Shown: positions 46,146 to 59,633 of the stretch, piece after piece
Numbering within the stretch: the first letter of the stretch is position 1
Layout: every line of letters begins with the position of its first letter
NCBI GenBank assembly: GCA_023213395.1
Contig: CM041465.1
Location: 96,913,741-96,977,740, forward strand
Direction of reading: 5' to 3'
Length of the DNA: 64,000 nucleotides
Source of the DNA: Cycas panzhihuaensis
Lineage: Eukaryota; Cycadophyta
The notes under the pieces: generated by a model
What the model was told of the DNA's origin: nothing
Databases searched by the model: none
What the model saw: the letters and a program-made list of their open reading frames with translations, nothing else
Position numbers and translations under genes: made by a program

Positions 46146-48018
46146 GGTAACAGAAAGGGATCCTTCTTTGTTACCTTATTTAGTTGTCTGTAGTCCACAT
46201 ATACACGTATTTTCCTATTCTTCTTGGGAACCACCACTATAAGGCTCACCTAATCATTGTAGTCTATTTCATATATATACCCTACCTTCAACATTTTATC
46301 CAACTCTGCTTTTACTTTCTCTTTAAACTTAGGATTCATGCGATATGGTCTTTGTTTCATCGTCTTTTCTCCTTCCATCAAGTCGATGTGATGCATTCTT
46401 ACTTGTAGGGGAATACCCTTCAGATCCTTATATGACCATGCGAATATGTCATGAAATTCTTCAAACAGTTTCTGAGCTGTAGCTATTGTTGGATTGTCCT
46501 AATAATCTCTGATTCATATTATTTTGAGTTCCTCCTTACTCCCCACATTAATTTTGGTTGTTTCGATACCTTCTTTATCTCCTGTTTTATGAGCAGGGGT
46601 ATCTTTTATTTCCCTTTCTCCAATATTGATTTTAGTAAACTCCACATGATAACTAGGGATCTCTTCTCCTTCTTCATTTTCTGATTCTTCCTTCTCTTTA
46701 TTCATTGGTGTTATGGCTCCTTGTTCTAGGTTTATACTCATCCTCCTAATACCCTTAAGTACTTTATTGATATCCCTATCTTACGAATGTGTAAAAGTTT
46801 TTATAAAAGATCTCTTAAGGTTTCCCCAAGATACCTCTAGGTTTTGTTCTTTTCCTAGGAACCAATCCCTTGCTACCTATCCTACTGTGTGATCAAAGAG
46901 GTTAGACCATGTTTTCTTTGGTATACTTAGGGATTTCCATTCTTGTTTACATTTCTAAATATGTTTGTTAGGGCTTTTCCCTACATGGAATAATGGAATA
47001 TTTAGTTGCTTGTAGTGGTCAAATTATACTCTAAATGCAGCTTGTAATTCTTTCCATCCCTAGAGGGTAGCTTGGTGGGTTAAGGACCAACACTAGGCCA
47101 TTCCCCATAAGGTGAGTATTAAATCCCTCTGCCATTGATTCCTATCCCAGTTCTCTTCCTCCATCCATTATTCTATGAAATGGGTTAAATGGGTAGTTTT
47201 GTATAATTGCTCTCCATAAAAGGGTTTAACATAATCTCCAATTTAAGTTTCAAAGTGTCTCTCCTTGGGAATGGTTATCCTACTATCTAGACTTGAGTCT
47301 CTAGAAGTATTTTATGCTGATTCCTTTTCTATTTCCTTAGGTTTGACGCTAATTGTTAGAAGGGACCATTTACTAGGTGGGTATACTTCTAAAGAGGATG
47401 GGGAAGGATTACTACTTCCTTCCCTAGATTGTAATAGGGAGGGGGGAGGGGTAGATAATCTACCTTAGGACCTACGCCTAGGGTAGAGGAGGGGTTAGGA
47501 TTAGTACTAGATACTATAGAGTTGTGGAATAAATTAGGTATAATAGGGGGGTTTTGGTCTAGGGTTAGGTTATTATTAGTTCCCATGTTATCTGTTATGC
47601 TACTGCTAGTTGCCATATACTCAAAAGAATCTAAATTATCATTAATGTTTTTAGTTACATATTTAGATAGTAAATTACATCTATGAGAAGGAGAATTAAC
47701 TTCATAAGCATCTTGCAATTAATAGTCCACAAATTTCATCCCATTTTCATCATATGAAGAATTGTAGATTTCTCCAAAGTAAGTTGGCTCTGTTTCTTGG
47801 AGATTGATCATATTAGTTGGTTCTTTAGCTGTGTGGTAGATATTTCCTTCATCAAACCAAGATGTTATTGCTTCACTCACAATAGTCATGCTTGAACCAT
47901 CATCAAGTATTATTTCAATGGAATTATTTCCTAACATTAGTAGTACCACTTCATTTCCTCCATTGGACAATGTGAAAGTTACATCTTTCCAACTTTGGAG
48001 ACATTGTGTTTTATATAG

Positions 48019-48315
48019 CTAAGGTCTCCCCAATAAGGTTGGATAGGGTGTTGTACCCTTCTCTGTTTCCATAATCATAAAATTTCCTACCATATCCACC
48101 TTGATATTGGCAAGTTTTCCCATGGGTCGTACTAGTAATTCATTCGCTAACTTCAATGAATAATTTGTTGCTTCCAACTTTGGGCTCCCCAACTTCCGCC
48201 ATTTCGAAGGTGCTAGTACATTCATGGCAACTCCTCCATCTGTGATTACCCTCAGAAATCTTTCTCCCAACATAGTGATTGTTACCATGGGATCCATGTC
48301 GAAAGATGGCATCAT
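48019..48315 (-). pseudogene. Protease of block Y (unit 2)
   Basis: 98 codons open, with the active-site loop ITDGGVAMNVLAP and downstream YPTLLGRP. Like the B copy it has Asp-Gly-Gly. Confidence 0.7.
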
Positions 48316-48739
48316 TTTCTTAAAACTCTTTGTGATTCCTTCTTGTCATAATATTCCTCCCTTAATCCAATCTATCACTTGGCATAGGGGAATTGTTAAT
48401 TGTAATTGTTTTACCAAGTTTTCCATCAACAACAACATTCGTGGAATATCCTCTGTTGGTAATCCTTTCAACAATTCCTCCATTTGTACCACTTGGGGTT
48501 GTGTTTCTTACTCCTTCGGTATTTTTTCTTTCTCCTTTTATTTATTTTTCCTTACATACACATGCTTAGTTTCTAGTTTCCCCATTGGTAGCATAGTCTC
48601 CGTCTGAGTTAGTTCTTCTAACACTTGCTTTGCTTGTTATAATTAGTTTATCTTGGTTTATGGGTTTGGATACCCTTCATCTGTATTCTCTTTTTGATTC
48701 TTTTGTAGTTTTACATTTTTACTATTCTCTAGTATGATT

Positions 48740-50325
48740 ATCATTAAATTGGTGGACTTGGCTTTCCCTTTGCAATCTTCTATTCTATGCTCACTTGGCC
48801 CATAATTGTTGCATACGAATGGCTTTTTTCTGTACTCCCGCTTAGTTGGGCATTCTAATTTCCAATGTCTAAATTATAGTCATATGAGGCATCTCCCCAT
48901 GGGTTGTTTCTTCCTTGAGGGTTCTTGTATACTCCTTGTTGTGTATACATTCTGAGGTGGGTTGCCTCCTCTTCCCCTGCCTCGTCCTCTATATAATCTT
49001 CCTCTAGGATTGTAAAAATAATCCTTTGTCTTATGACTATCCACATCACATATGTGGCACCATTTGTCCCTTTGGTGTATTGCACTATTCTTTGGATTAA
49101 TTTCACATTCTTTTGTTGTGTGCGAACTTTCTTTACAGATGTGGAACCACTTTTCAACCTTAAATTCGTAGTCCATCTTTTTCTTTGCTGCTTCCTCTTC
49201 TGTATTATTTTTCATCTTTAATCTTGCTACTTCCTTCCTCAAAGCTTCCACTTCTGATTCCTCTTCTCAGACTCCCACCTAAAAGAAGAGTTGATTATGC
49301 TGATTCTACTTCATTTCCCTTACCTCCTCTTATAATCTTAGTAGGAGGGGTTCGTGCCCTTCAGCTTGAGCATCTATTTCTACTTCAAAATCTAGTGCTA
49401 AATCCTAGGCATTCTTGAATGACTTCAATGGATGTGCATACATCATAAATCCCAACTTTTCATTTAATCCTCTACCAAAATAATTCTTCATGTTGTGGTC
49501 TGTCACTATCTCATTGATCATTTTGGTAACAATGATTTTCATCCAGCTGATATACGTCAATACCAATTCTCCCAGTCTTTGTTTGATTTCCCTTAAGGTA
49601 ATTTCCACTACTTCATTGCTTTAGAACTTCTGAAACCTTTCCTCAAAGGACTTCTTTATGTTAGCCCATGTTTCCTTCTTATTCAACTCCTTATACTATG
49701 CCAATAGTACTCCCCTCAATGTGCAAGCAAATTTGGCCTTTATTTCATCTTCATATATGATTTTCTTTACATCAATCATGTTTTGGAACAAATATGTATG
49801 ATCTGTTACATCTAAGGTGTCATTAAAGATTAATTTTCTAAAATCTTTGTAGTTGTCCATCTTGGGTGACTATACTGGTGTTGCACCTAGTGATGATTCT
49901 TCTTCTTTTTCCTCCTTAAGGGATTCTATTTCTTCCTCTTCACCCTTCTCTTTAGGTGGTGTGTTTGGAGTGCTTACTGCAATGCTATCCCTTCCAAATA
50001 AGGTATTCTTGAATGGTGTTTTTAGGTGTATAGGCTCCAACACACCTGGCACTTGTACCATCAATGATATGACCACTCTATATGATTGCTCAGACCCTTT
50101 GTATGATGAATCCTAACAAAGTTGCCTTGTTAACTTATTTTCCTAATATATGAAGGGACCTTCCTCTACCTTTTTCTCATTATCACATAGGTCCTTAGGG
50201 GTATCTTCCACAGGTGTATTTTCCTCCTCCCTTAGGGCATCTTTATGTTCATCATTCACTTTTATTTTTTCTTCCCTTTCTAGGCTAAACGGGTCATACT
50301 TGATTGGGGCTAGTGTTAATACCAT
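48740..50325 (-). pseudogene. gag of block Y with CCHC knuckles (unit 2)
   Basis: N-terminal acidic frame 50325-50143, linker 50076-49870, capsid region ~49860-49640, a helical frame 49608-49405 (ITLREIKQRLGELVLTYIS), then the knuckle region (49251-48880) with HICKESSHTTKEC (first Cys lost), CHICDVDSHKTKDYF and an Arg-Gly-rich tail (GRGRGRGG). Confidence 0.7.
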
Positions 50326-50682
50326 TTGTTCGCCATTGTTTCCCTCTCCTTGCTCCTGAGGTGTCTGGGCTCCACTTGCCTCAAATTCTTTAATGGACTA
50401 TCCTTTAGTCTTATTATTATACGAACTTAGTCTTCTTGCCCTTCTCGACTTTGACTCTTTTGACCATCGTAATGCTCTATGTCTACTTGTTTCTTTCCCC
50501 TTAGGTGAAGTATCCTTTTATGGCTCTCCCACCTTTGAAGGCCTCTTAGGTGGCACTGGAAGGTCCCCTGGTTGTCAGAGGCTTAGTTACAACCTGCCAT
50601 CACGATGACAACCAGGGTCCTCTGTCCTTTGAATATTCCCCTTTGTGAAACTCCTGGCCCTAGTCCCTCCTTAGTGGACGTA

Positions 50683-50695
50683 GGCAACGGAACCA
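50683..50695 (-). other. Primer binding site of block Y (tRNA-Glu type)
   Basis: TGGTTCCGTTGCC on the minus strand, one base after the LTR end, identical to the B-family site at 22906-22918. Confidence 0.75.
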
Positions 50696-50696
50696 A

Positions 50697-51541
50697 TGTT
50701 GACTTCAGATTTCACATGACACTTGTGAGAAAGTACACTTGTCAAGATAACATAGGTAGTCTAGTTTAGGATACAGTCAACATATTCATACACTTAAATC
50801 ACACAGATTTATTCACAATTCCATATAATCATATTATAGTTTACACACAACAATATAGTAATCAACACATATTCATCATCTAATCCTCATAAAACACATA
50901 AAATCCATATTTCCACATAACTCTTCTTTTATTAAGCAATAAGTCTTTATACAATAGGTGCTAGAATGCATTTCCTGTTTATTTCAGTCACATACACTAT
51001 TGTTGTGATATGCATACCTAGAAGGTACACATCATTATATACTGCTTTGTTCTACTGGCATACGTACTGGTTATCATACCACTGAGTGTCTAAATACTTG
51101 GCTGTCACCCTCACAGAATGGTCCTTGTGAAGTCCCTTCAATGCACCTTCTTGGTGTCCTTTGGTTGAAGGGTTATGACTCCCTATCATAACCATACCCT
51201 TTTAGCCATAAGTATACCTTTTTGTTAATCTTTAGTTAACCTTATTAACTATTGTCTTAATCATCTCATGCGTGCAGACGTATATGTCCGACATCATCCC
51301 AAGTATTAAATGCATCGGTCTTGCCATGCATACCTTTTCTATCTACTTGCATACTGCCATAGGTACGTATATTGTGTTGTGTACCTTTTCAGGTACGCAC
51401 CTATTATACGTACCTAGAATGTTGTTTTTCTTCTTTTTTAGCCTCATGCATACCTTCATATGGTCCATACCTACACATCCAAGGTCACACAGCCTATCTC
51501 TAGTCTCCTCATAGCCCAACGTGTTAAAATATGCCCCAACA
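50697..51541 (-). repeat. 5' LTR of block Y
   Basis: On the minus strand it starts TGTTGGGGCA (51541) and ends AAGTCAACA (50697), 845 bp. Its inner part resembles the B LTRs. It has at least six GTAC words and contains ATTATACGTACC (about 51404), the exact unit start of the element B array. Confidence 0.8.
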
Positions 51542-51765
51542 GTGCACTGAAGGAATTTCCACTGTTTGGATGGAGCCACACGGAGAATAGATGAAGGGCG
51601 CACTGAAGGAGCCGCCACTGTTTAGATGAGCCACACGGAGAATAGACAAAGGGCATACTGAAGGAGCTACCACTGTTCAGATGAGCCACATAGAGAATAG
51701 ATAGAGGTCACATAGAAAGCCATCGCTGTTCAGAAGAAGCTACCATAGTTTGAACAGAGCCACAC
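51542..51765. repeat. ~56 bp minisatellite, three to four units
   Basis: Units begin ACTGAAGGA and contain CCACTGTT-(C/T)-A-GATGAGCCACA then GGAGAATAGA (starts near 51545, 51601, 51656; a decayed fourth from 51711). They lie directly outside the Y LTR and are absent elsewhere in the window. Weak GCCACC-AC-TT repeats continue to about 51860. Confidence 0.7.
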
Positions 51766-52335
51766 AGGCATAACTAGTCACCACCTAAAGACTAATAGCC
51801 ACTACTTAGAGATGGGAGGAGAAACTGATAGCTACCACTCAGAGACAGGAGCCACCGCTTGGTGGAGAAAGTACAACCATCAACAGAAAGGATAAGTCCG
51901 AAGAGTCACTGTTGGAAATAAATGAAGAGGAGAAAAATTAATCAAATGAGGAGTAATGTTATAATTGTAAGTTATAAACATTAGAATATCCTCACAAATA
52001 TTCCTTTTTGAATATTATAACTCCTTTATAAAATTTCAAGAAAAATTTATTTCTTGTTAAGTTGCAAGCTTTTAGGAGTCCTAATCATTAAGGATATTCT
52101 TTAATCACTAAGGAGGTATAAAATTATTAAAACTTTTAGTGATCTTGAAGATTTGAAAGTGAGTTTTTTTCACTTTAATGTACTTTATGGAGGTCTTATG
52201 TTTAAAACTTCTATTTCTATTAATTTTATTTTTCCTCCACTTTAGAGTGTTATTCTAATTATAATTTTTTAACTACCTTGCAGTCACTAAGAAAAATTCT
52301 CATACTTGCGATAGTATAAGTATTTGTCATAACGA
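51766..52335 (+). other. AT-rich leader before the 52.3 kb Copia
   Basis: No gene is seen. It may hold the 5' LTR and leader of the following Copia element, but neither LTR ends nor a convincing PBS could be identified, because the 3' LTR is missing and cannot be used for comparison. Confidence 0.35.
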
Positions 52336-52339
52336 CCTC

Positions 52340-55300
52340 AGTCAACATTAGAGGGTACATATTGCCAAACTTACAAAAACTTGATGGTAAAAACTATTCA
52401 ATTTAGAAATTTAAAATTTCTAATATTTTAGCCTTAAAAAGGCTTATGGACATTGTGGAAAAGAAAGATAAGAGACTTGAAAAAAATCCAATTGATGAGA
52501 TTGAAGAGATAACTTGATTTGATAGAAACCAAAAGGCATTGGTAATCATTAATTTATTAGTAGTTGATGAGTTGATCACTCACCTTCAAGGCAAGACACT
52601 TGCATCGGAAGCTTGGAAGACTCTTAAAGATCTGTTTGAAACAAAAAACAAAATAAGAGTCTTGTACTTAAGAATTAACTTTATTCATATAAAATGACAA
52701 ATAATGACTCTATCACTTCACATTTGTAAAAGCTAAAAGAAATTAAAGAACAACTTATTGCAGTTGGTGAAGATATTTAAGATAGAGAGCTTGTTAACAT
52801 TACTTTGAATAGCCTGCATGTAGGATTTCACATATTTGTGATAAGTATATGCCTTACAAGTAGACCAGGACCTCTAACATTTAAGGAGTTAAGTGGTTTA
52901 CTATTGCAAGAGGAACAACTAATGGGCTTTTATAATGAAGGAGGAAGTAGCTTTATTGTACTTACATCAAAATTCAAGAAAAAACCTGTAAATCATGTTC
53001 TAAAGCATCCACCTCAAGTAAGCAGCAACAATACTCAAAAATTGAAAAAAGATGTTACTTACAAATATTGCAATAAGAAAGGACATCTTGAAATTCAGTG
53101 TTGGAAAAAGAAGGCTGATATGAAGAAATCTACAACTGCTTTGTCAATAAAAGAAAATGACAAAGTCTTTGTATTCAATGCTACAAACCAAAATTCATGT
53201 GAATGGTATGTGGATTCTAGAGCTTCAAAACATATCTCATATCAAAAAGATTAGTTTGAAGACTTAAAGGAGTGTAGCATTCCTCCCATTGTACTTAGAG
53301 ATAATAGTCAGCATCAAGTTGTTGGTTATGGCACCATCTGTATTCATCAACCAAATTATAGAACCTTTAAGGTTTCCAATGTGCTATTTGTACCCTCCTT
53401 CAAGCACAATCTATTATCTATTAGTTGCATAGCTAAATAAGATATCAAGGTAGAATTTGATAAATCAAGGTGTTTGATAAAAAAAGACTAATGTAATAGC
53501 TCAAGATGTACATGATAATGGAGTTTATAAATTCTTTAGCACTTATGAGCTTAGTCTTAGGGCTAAAAACTTAGATAACACTTTATGGCATGACTGATTT
53601 GGTCATTTGAATTATATCAGTCTTCAACTTATGCATAGATTGAACATGGTAAATGATTTACCTTCAATCAAGAAAACTAACAAAGTATGTAAAGCTTGTG
53701 TAATTGCAAAGTAGCACAGGGAACCATTCCAGAAATCAAGATGGTGAGCAAAGGAGAAGTTAGAATTGGTATATTCTAACTTATGTGGGTTAAATTCACC
53801 ACAATCATATGTAGGAGCACAATATTTCAACAGTTTTATTGATGATTTCACAAGAAAATGTTGGGTTTATCTCACTAAAAACAAATCAGATGCTTTTGCA
53901 AAGTTTTGAGAATTCAAAGTTGAAGCTAAAAATCATTCCAATAGAAAGATAAAAATATTGAGAAGTGATAGCATAGGCGAATATCTATCCATTGAATTCA
54001 TTAATTTCTGTAAAAATCATGGGATACAACATTAACTTACAACAGCATATACTCCATAATAGAATGGTGTTACAGAGTGAAAGAATCGTATCATTCTTGA
54101 AATGGCATGATGTATGATGAAGGCAAGAAATGTTCCTAAAAGACTTTGGGGAGAAGTTATTAATACAACTGTGTACTTGTTAAATATTAGTCCTATAAAG
54201 GTAGTTAGAAACATAACTCCATAAGAAGCTTGGACTAATGTAAACCTCTGTTGTACATCTTAAAATATTTGGATGTATTACTTATGCATATGTGCCTAAA
54301 GAAAAAAGGCATAAACTTGATGACAAGAGTACAAAATGTATTCTTGTAGGTTACAACTCGACATCAAAAGCATATAGGCTTTGGAGTCTCACTGACAAGA
54401 AAATTGTCATAAGTAGAGATGTATTATTTCAAGAAACAGAAGAAGATGATCAACTCATTGTACTTATAGAAGAAGAATAAAAACATAAAGAAAAAGAAAT
54501 ATGTGATAGTGAGGATAGTATAGAAAGTAATCAGAGTGAAGCTTCCACCTCTTCTATTCTTGCTTCTACAACTTTTCCTAGTTCTTCAAAGAAATTACCA
54601 AAATGGTATTTACAAACTAATCAAGAATCTAGAGAAGTAAACCTAAATTCTAGAATTCAAATAAGAAGTAAAACTAACCTTGCTTTGATGGCAAATCTCT
54701 TAAGTGTTGAAGAGCCACAAACATTTCATGAAGCCAAAGATATAACGCATTGGCAAAAAGCTATGAAAGAAGAATATGACTCTATCATGAAAAATGACAC
54801 TTGGGATCTTATCAAATTACCTCCAAGCAAAAAGGTAATTACTTGTAGATGGGTGTATCGAATCAAGTATCAATTTAATAGTGCCATAGAAATATATAAG
54901 GCTCGACTTGTTACAAAAGGCTACTCTCAAACACCAGGAATTGATTATGAAGAGACTTTCGCACTTGTAGCAAAGATGACTACTATAAGGATGTTGTTTT
55001 TTCTTGCAGCTCAGTTCAGTTAGGAACTTTATCAAATGGATGTGAAAAAGGCCCTCTTGAATGACATTTTGAATGAAGAAGTCTATAAGAAATAATTATA
55101 AGGGTTTGAAAAAGGAGGGAATGAACAACTTACTTGCAAGTTGAAAAAACCTCTTTATAGGTTGAAACAGGTACCAAGTACATGGTATTCTTACATTGAT
55201 GAATATTTTATTTCATATGGGTTCACAAGATATGAATCTGATCATAGTTTGTATGTGTTCCATAAGGATGATGATATCCTAATTATAGCTTTGTATGTGG

Positions 55301-55811
55301 ATGATTTTATTTTGATTAGATCTAGTGTTGAAAAGATCAACATACTCAAAAAATAACTATCAAAAGCTTTTGATATGACTGATCTTGGTCTATTACACTT
55401 CTACCTAAGAATGGAAATCTAGCAGAAGAAATATCATATTTTTGTATCTTAGTCAAAGTATACTTACACTTTGTTAAAATACTTCCATATGGAAAGTTGT
55501 AAACCAATTTCAACTCCAATGGAAGTTGGTCTCAAATTGGTAAAAGAAAGTAATGATAAAACAGTAGATGAAACTCTATATAGGAAACTAGTGGGAAGTC
55601 TTATATATTTGACTAACACTAGACCTGATTTAAGTTATGCTATTGGTATTGTATCAAGATATATAAATGCTTCTTCCATATCACATTAGAAAGTAGCAAA
55701 GCGCATTTTGAGATATGTTTATGGAACTATTCGGTTGGGACTCCTATTTCAAAAATCTTCTGAATTTGTACTACATGGATTCACTGACTCAGACCAAATA
55801 GGAGATGCTGA
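52340..55811 (+). mobile_element. Ty1/Copia relic, gag to RNase H, truncated
   Basis: Order gag (about 52360-53150), protease, integrase, RT, RNase H is the Copia order. gag starts LPNLQKLDGKNYS-like and has a knuckle CNKKGHLEIQCW near 53070-53105. Protease: CEWYVDSRASKHIS (53202), with Arg in place of Gly. GAG-pre-integrase near 53585-53700; integrase with a Y-DDFTRK-WVY segment near 53835 and a C-terminal part at 54292-54480. RT: WQKAMKEEYDSIMKNDTWDL and CRWVYRIKY (54748-54870), then LYVDDFILI (55294), the intact YVDD box. The RNase H start (GFTDSDQ-GD) reaches 55800 and is cut by the minus-strand Tat fragment. Numerous stops show it is inactive. Confidence 0.85.
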
Positions 55812-57335
55812 CATAGGGTCAACGAAAGTTGGGAGAGGAGGTGGGCAAGGCTACTTGAATTCTCCTTAGAAAGTTTGGTTTAAAAGGGGATGTTATCCTC
55901 CCACCGCTTGGTGAGAGGAAATGAATCCCACATTCAAAGGGACATGCATAAGAATAGATGGGTGTGATTGTCCCATCCCTCCTAGAGGGAACGCTTCTTA
56001 TTGAAAAGGAGCTTGAGAGAAAATGCCTTGGGAGGGGGCTAGCCCTCTTTATAAAGGCACAATATGAGGCAACATATAGGATGACAAAAAGGAGGAGTGA
56101 GGGATCAAATTTTGCCCATATGGGCCGCCCGTGGGTGGCACAACCCCATAAGGGTGTAAAGGATGTACCCCATAAGTAGGAAGGGAGTTCCTTTTACCGT
56201 AACCCCACGGTTGAGTGGTGTAATTAGGAGGCACATAGAGAGAATAGTCACTAGGTTGGTATTGGAAGTGTGTGGGGGTGGTCCCCACATGACTAGAAGT
56301 AGGAGAACACACGGGCCCCCTAAGTCTAGTAGGCGGTGGATAGATGATGGTTAGAGGAGGACTAGTTATTTGACTAGATAGGGATATGTTTAACCCAAGT
56401 TGAGAAGAAGTCATATCCTGGGTGGTCCCCAAGGAACATAAACCATGGGGAGAAGAGGATGAGGTGAGAGGTAGGCTTATCATAGGTAAGGAAGTCAAAT
56501 GGGATGAGTGAGGCAAGAGAGACGTAAAAGAAAGAAGCACAACACTTTGCAATATATTCTCAAACCACTTAGGGTGTGGTTAGAGATAGGTGACTTGGAA
56601 ACATTAGCTTAAGGCTTCTACTACATCATCAGGAGGGGTATTCGCTTAATCATAAGAGGTGGACAGAACCTCATACGAAGCAGACCCCCTAGGACGATCC
56701 TCGTGAGAGTCACCATTATGGTGACAAAACTCTAGAGGGGACAAAGGCTCTACTTCATGAGCAGAGGGATGGTAAGATTGCGGGTGTTGCTAGTTACTCA
56801 GATAAAGGATGGGATCTTTACTTCCTTAGATGGACCCTTGGAAGGAAGTAGAAAGCTCAAGAGAATCAGACATATAAGCATGGTATGCCTAATCTGAGAG
56901 AGATCCCTCCATAATCGAGTTAGGATCCAATGTAGGAAGGGAGTAATACGAGGGGTCTTCTAACAGCAGGGGTAGACCTCGTAAGCGACATGAGAATCGT
57001 TGTATGCAAGTTCTGCCTATGGGTTAGAAGGATGGAGAAACAAAATAGTATGCACATTGGGGGCTGCCTAACAAAACCAAAAAGGAAAGCTACCAAGAAG
57101 GAGTAGTGCCAACAGGAAGGAGGAAAGAATGATTCCCTTACTGGCAGGTCTCCAATATGGTCACCAGTGGAATCGTATCTATGGGATAGTAACCATACTT
57201 GGTTAAGATTAGGTTAGTCAATGGAAGACTTCAGAATATAGATTAAATCCAGTAAGTGAGAGAAATCACCTACACAGGGCGTCCGTATATTGGAATGCAG
57301 GTTCAGGACCCACAAATGGTATATAATTCTCCTCT
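55812..57335 (-). mobile_element. Element A family fragment, inverted: LTR end, PBS and gag
   Basis: On the minus strand: LTR end (57335-57168), PBS-like TGGTGACC site (about 57166), leader, gag N-terminus (56920 downward) and the Pro/Ser-rich segment with a 167-codon open frame at 56552-56049 (SSSPHGLCSLGTTQDMTSSQ, PPTRLRGPVCSPTSSHVG). It stops near the point equal to 4730 of element A. It abuts Copia pieces at both ends. Confidence 0.75.
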
Positions 57336-59633
57336 AACAAGTTCTTCATATACTGTGATTGCAACAACATGATCCTATCATCCATCTATTTGACCTGAAT
57401 GCCTAAGAAGTAGTGAAGTCTCCCAAGGTCTGTCATATCAAATGAAGCTCCCAAATTGGATTTGACTTTAGCAAAAGCCTTGCCACAGTTATTGTTGATG
57501 ACCAAATCACCCACATACACCATGTAAGCAACTATTGAAGTCCCTCTTCTCTTCACATATAGATTCAGGTCAAGTTCTAAAATCACGAAACCTTCAACTT
57601 TCAACTTTGCATCCATCTTTTCATACCAAGCATGAGGTTCTTATTTTAGGCCATAGATTGACTTCTTTAGATAGTAGACAAGATGCTCATGGCCATCCTT
57701 AACGAATTCCAGAGGCTGTGACATATATATCTCCTCCTTTAGATCTCCATTAAGGAATGCAGACTTTAGGTCCATTTGGTGTAATTCCCAACTATAAGTT
57801 GCTGCTAAAGAAATAAGTATTCAGACCATTATCATTCTGGAGACTGGCGCAAATGTCTCCTCATAGTCAATTCCTTCTTTCTCCTTGAATCCCTGTGTAA
57901 CAAGTCTAGCCTTATACTTATCCACCTCTCCATCGAAGTGGAACTTTGTATTATAGACCCACTTGCATCTAACAAGGTTCTTTGTTGAAGGTAGTAGAAC
58001 CAAATCCCATGTGTTGTTCTTTAACAAAGAACTATATTCCTCCTCCATTGTAGCTCTCTATTGTGGATCTCCTTTCACTTCATCAAATGAATCAAGATCA
58101 TTGAAGTCATTGGTGTCTACTAGCATAGTTCAATTGGCATGCTGACTTCGTATTCTTCAATTATCAGTTAAGGTATGCATTGCCATACTAGAATCTTCTA
58201 GAGTCTTCCCTGCCTATAAAGGTATTAAAGGACCCGTTGCTGGAGGTACTTCATCTTGCAGTGGCTCTACACTATTACTCGTCCCACTTGATCTTACTTC
58301 CTCAAGTGTTTGAGCGATTGTCTCATTGTCCTCTTTACTTGATGAATTTGGGTATAGGAGAAGGAGGGTATAAAAAGGCTCCTCTGATGATCTGTCAGCA
58401 TGATATGTCATTGATTCAAATTTTACATCCTGACTAACCACAATCTTCTTCCCCCATGCATCCCATAGTCTGTAGGCTTTATTCTTAATGTAATACCCCA
58501 TGAATATGCACTTTAAACTCTTCTGATCTAGCTTCTTATGAGTATCATCTGGAATGTGGGTATATACAATATACACAAATGTTCTTAAATGGCTAATGAC
58601 AGGCTTACGACCAGTCCATTTTTCTTTGGGGGTCATGTTGTGAATTGCTTGAGTGGGTACCCGCTTCAAAATATAAATAGCAGTCACCACAGCTTCTGCC
58701 CAAAACTTCGGTGGCAGGTTTTTAATGTGCACCATACACCTTGCCATCTCTATCATGGTACACTTTTTTCTTTTAGCAACTCCATTCTATTGTGGGGTAT
58801 ATGTGACCGTAAATTCCTATTTTATACCATGATCACGGCATAATTGATTGAACGTATGGTTGTCGTATTCCTTGCTATTATCACTTCTTAAAAATTTTAT
58901 CTTTTTATCACTTTCATTTTCAACCATCGCTTTCTAGTCACGAAAGCAATCAAACACGTCTAACTTATTTTTGAGAAAGTAAACCCAGGCCTTCTTAGTA
59001 TAGTCATCTATAAATACAAGGGTATAATGAGTTCTAGATATCGAAGGGTTAGGAAGAGGACCCATTATATCTAAATGTACAAGCTCCAACTTCTCCTTAG
59101 CTCTCCAGGTATTATCCTGAGCAAAAGGATAGTGGTGGTGCTTGCCATACATACACCCTTTGCACACACCATTTGAGCAGGTAACTGAATCCTTCCACCA
59201 TCTTCAACCTCTTCAATAGTGTAATACTCCTATAATTAAGGTGCCCTAGGTGATTGTGCTATAACTTACTTACATCAGCTACACTAGCAATAAAGGCATA
59301 AGACTTCTTTTAAGATTGAAACTTCTCAAACACCCAGAAGTTGTCCTTGACTTTCTTAGTAGCTATGACAGCATAGTTCTATTTTGGATCCTTAATTAGG
59401 CATTTGTCATCATAGAGATCGACCTTCATACCATGTTTGCAGATCTCTCGGGTTGAAAGAAGGTTCAACTCCATCTTCAATACATAATATACCCTGATAA
59501 ATTTACCTCTTACAATGGAAACTTTTCCGATACCTTCTACCAACAAAACGTGAGCATCTCCTAGGATAATCCCATTCTTCATGATAACATAGTTGTTGCA
59601 GTTGGTAGGCTCCCTACATTTGCATTAAGGGGG
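57336..59633 (-). mobile_element. Minus-strand Copia relic, protease to RT
   Basis: On the minus strand from 59582: the post-protease region (MKNGIILGDAHVLLVEGIGK, then LNLLSTREICKHGM), the GAG-pre-integrase/integrase start (59167-58934: CKGCMYGKHHHYPF, LVHLDIMGPL, FIDDYTKKAWVYFL with the first two conserved acidic regions), integrase end (58756-58214: KNLPPKFWAEAV, LRTFVYIVYTHIP, KAYRLWD), RT fingers (58048-57821: [33 protein letters not shown]) and the RT catalytic part (57616-57386: AYMVYVGDLVI, where YVDD became YVGD). It is cut within RT at ~57336. Confidence 0.85.

Larger units (their letters stand above)
40575..50403 (+). repeat. 9.8 kb tandem duplication, unit 2
   Basis: Second copy of 30755-40575, in direct orientation and immediately adjacent. 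Sequence beyond 50403 (rest of the Y leader, PBS, LTR) is unique, so unit 2 holds the original right boundary. Confidence 0.9.
46146..50696 (-). mobile_element. Minus-strand Gypsy block Y (unit 2), with leader and PBS
   Basis: Same order as 36311-40575 but extended past unit 2 (50403) through the leader to the PBS (50683-50695) and LTR. The protease-RT linker is open at 46741-46514 (MSINLEQGAITPMNKEKEESE). RT starts at ~46400-46146 and is truncated where the Tat gag begins. RNase H, integrase and the 3' end are absent. Confidence 0.75.

Noticed and set aside
56049-56552. 167-codon minus-strand frame as a host gene
   Set aside because: It aligns with the Pro/Ser-rich segment of the Tat gag at 4080-4560; it is a transposon fragment.
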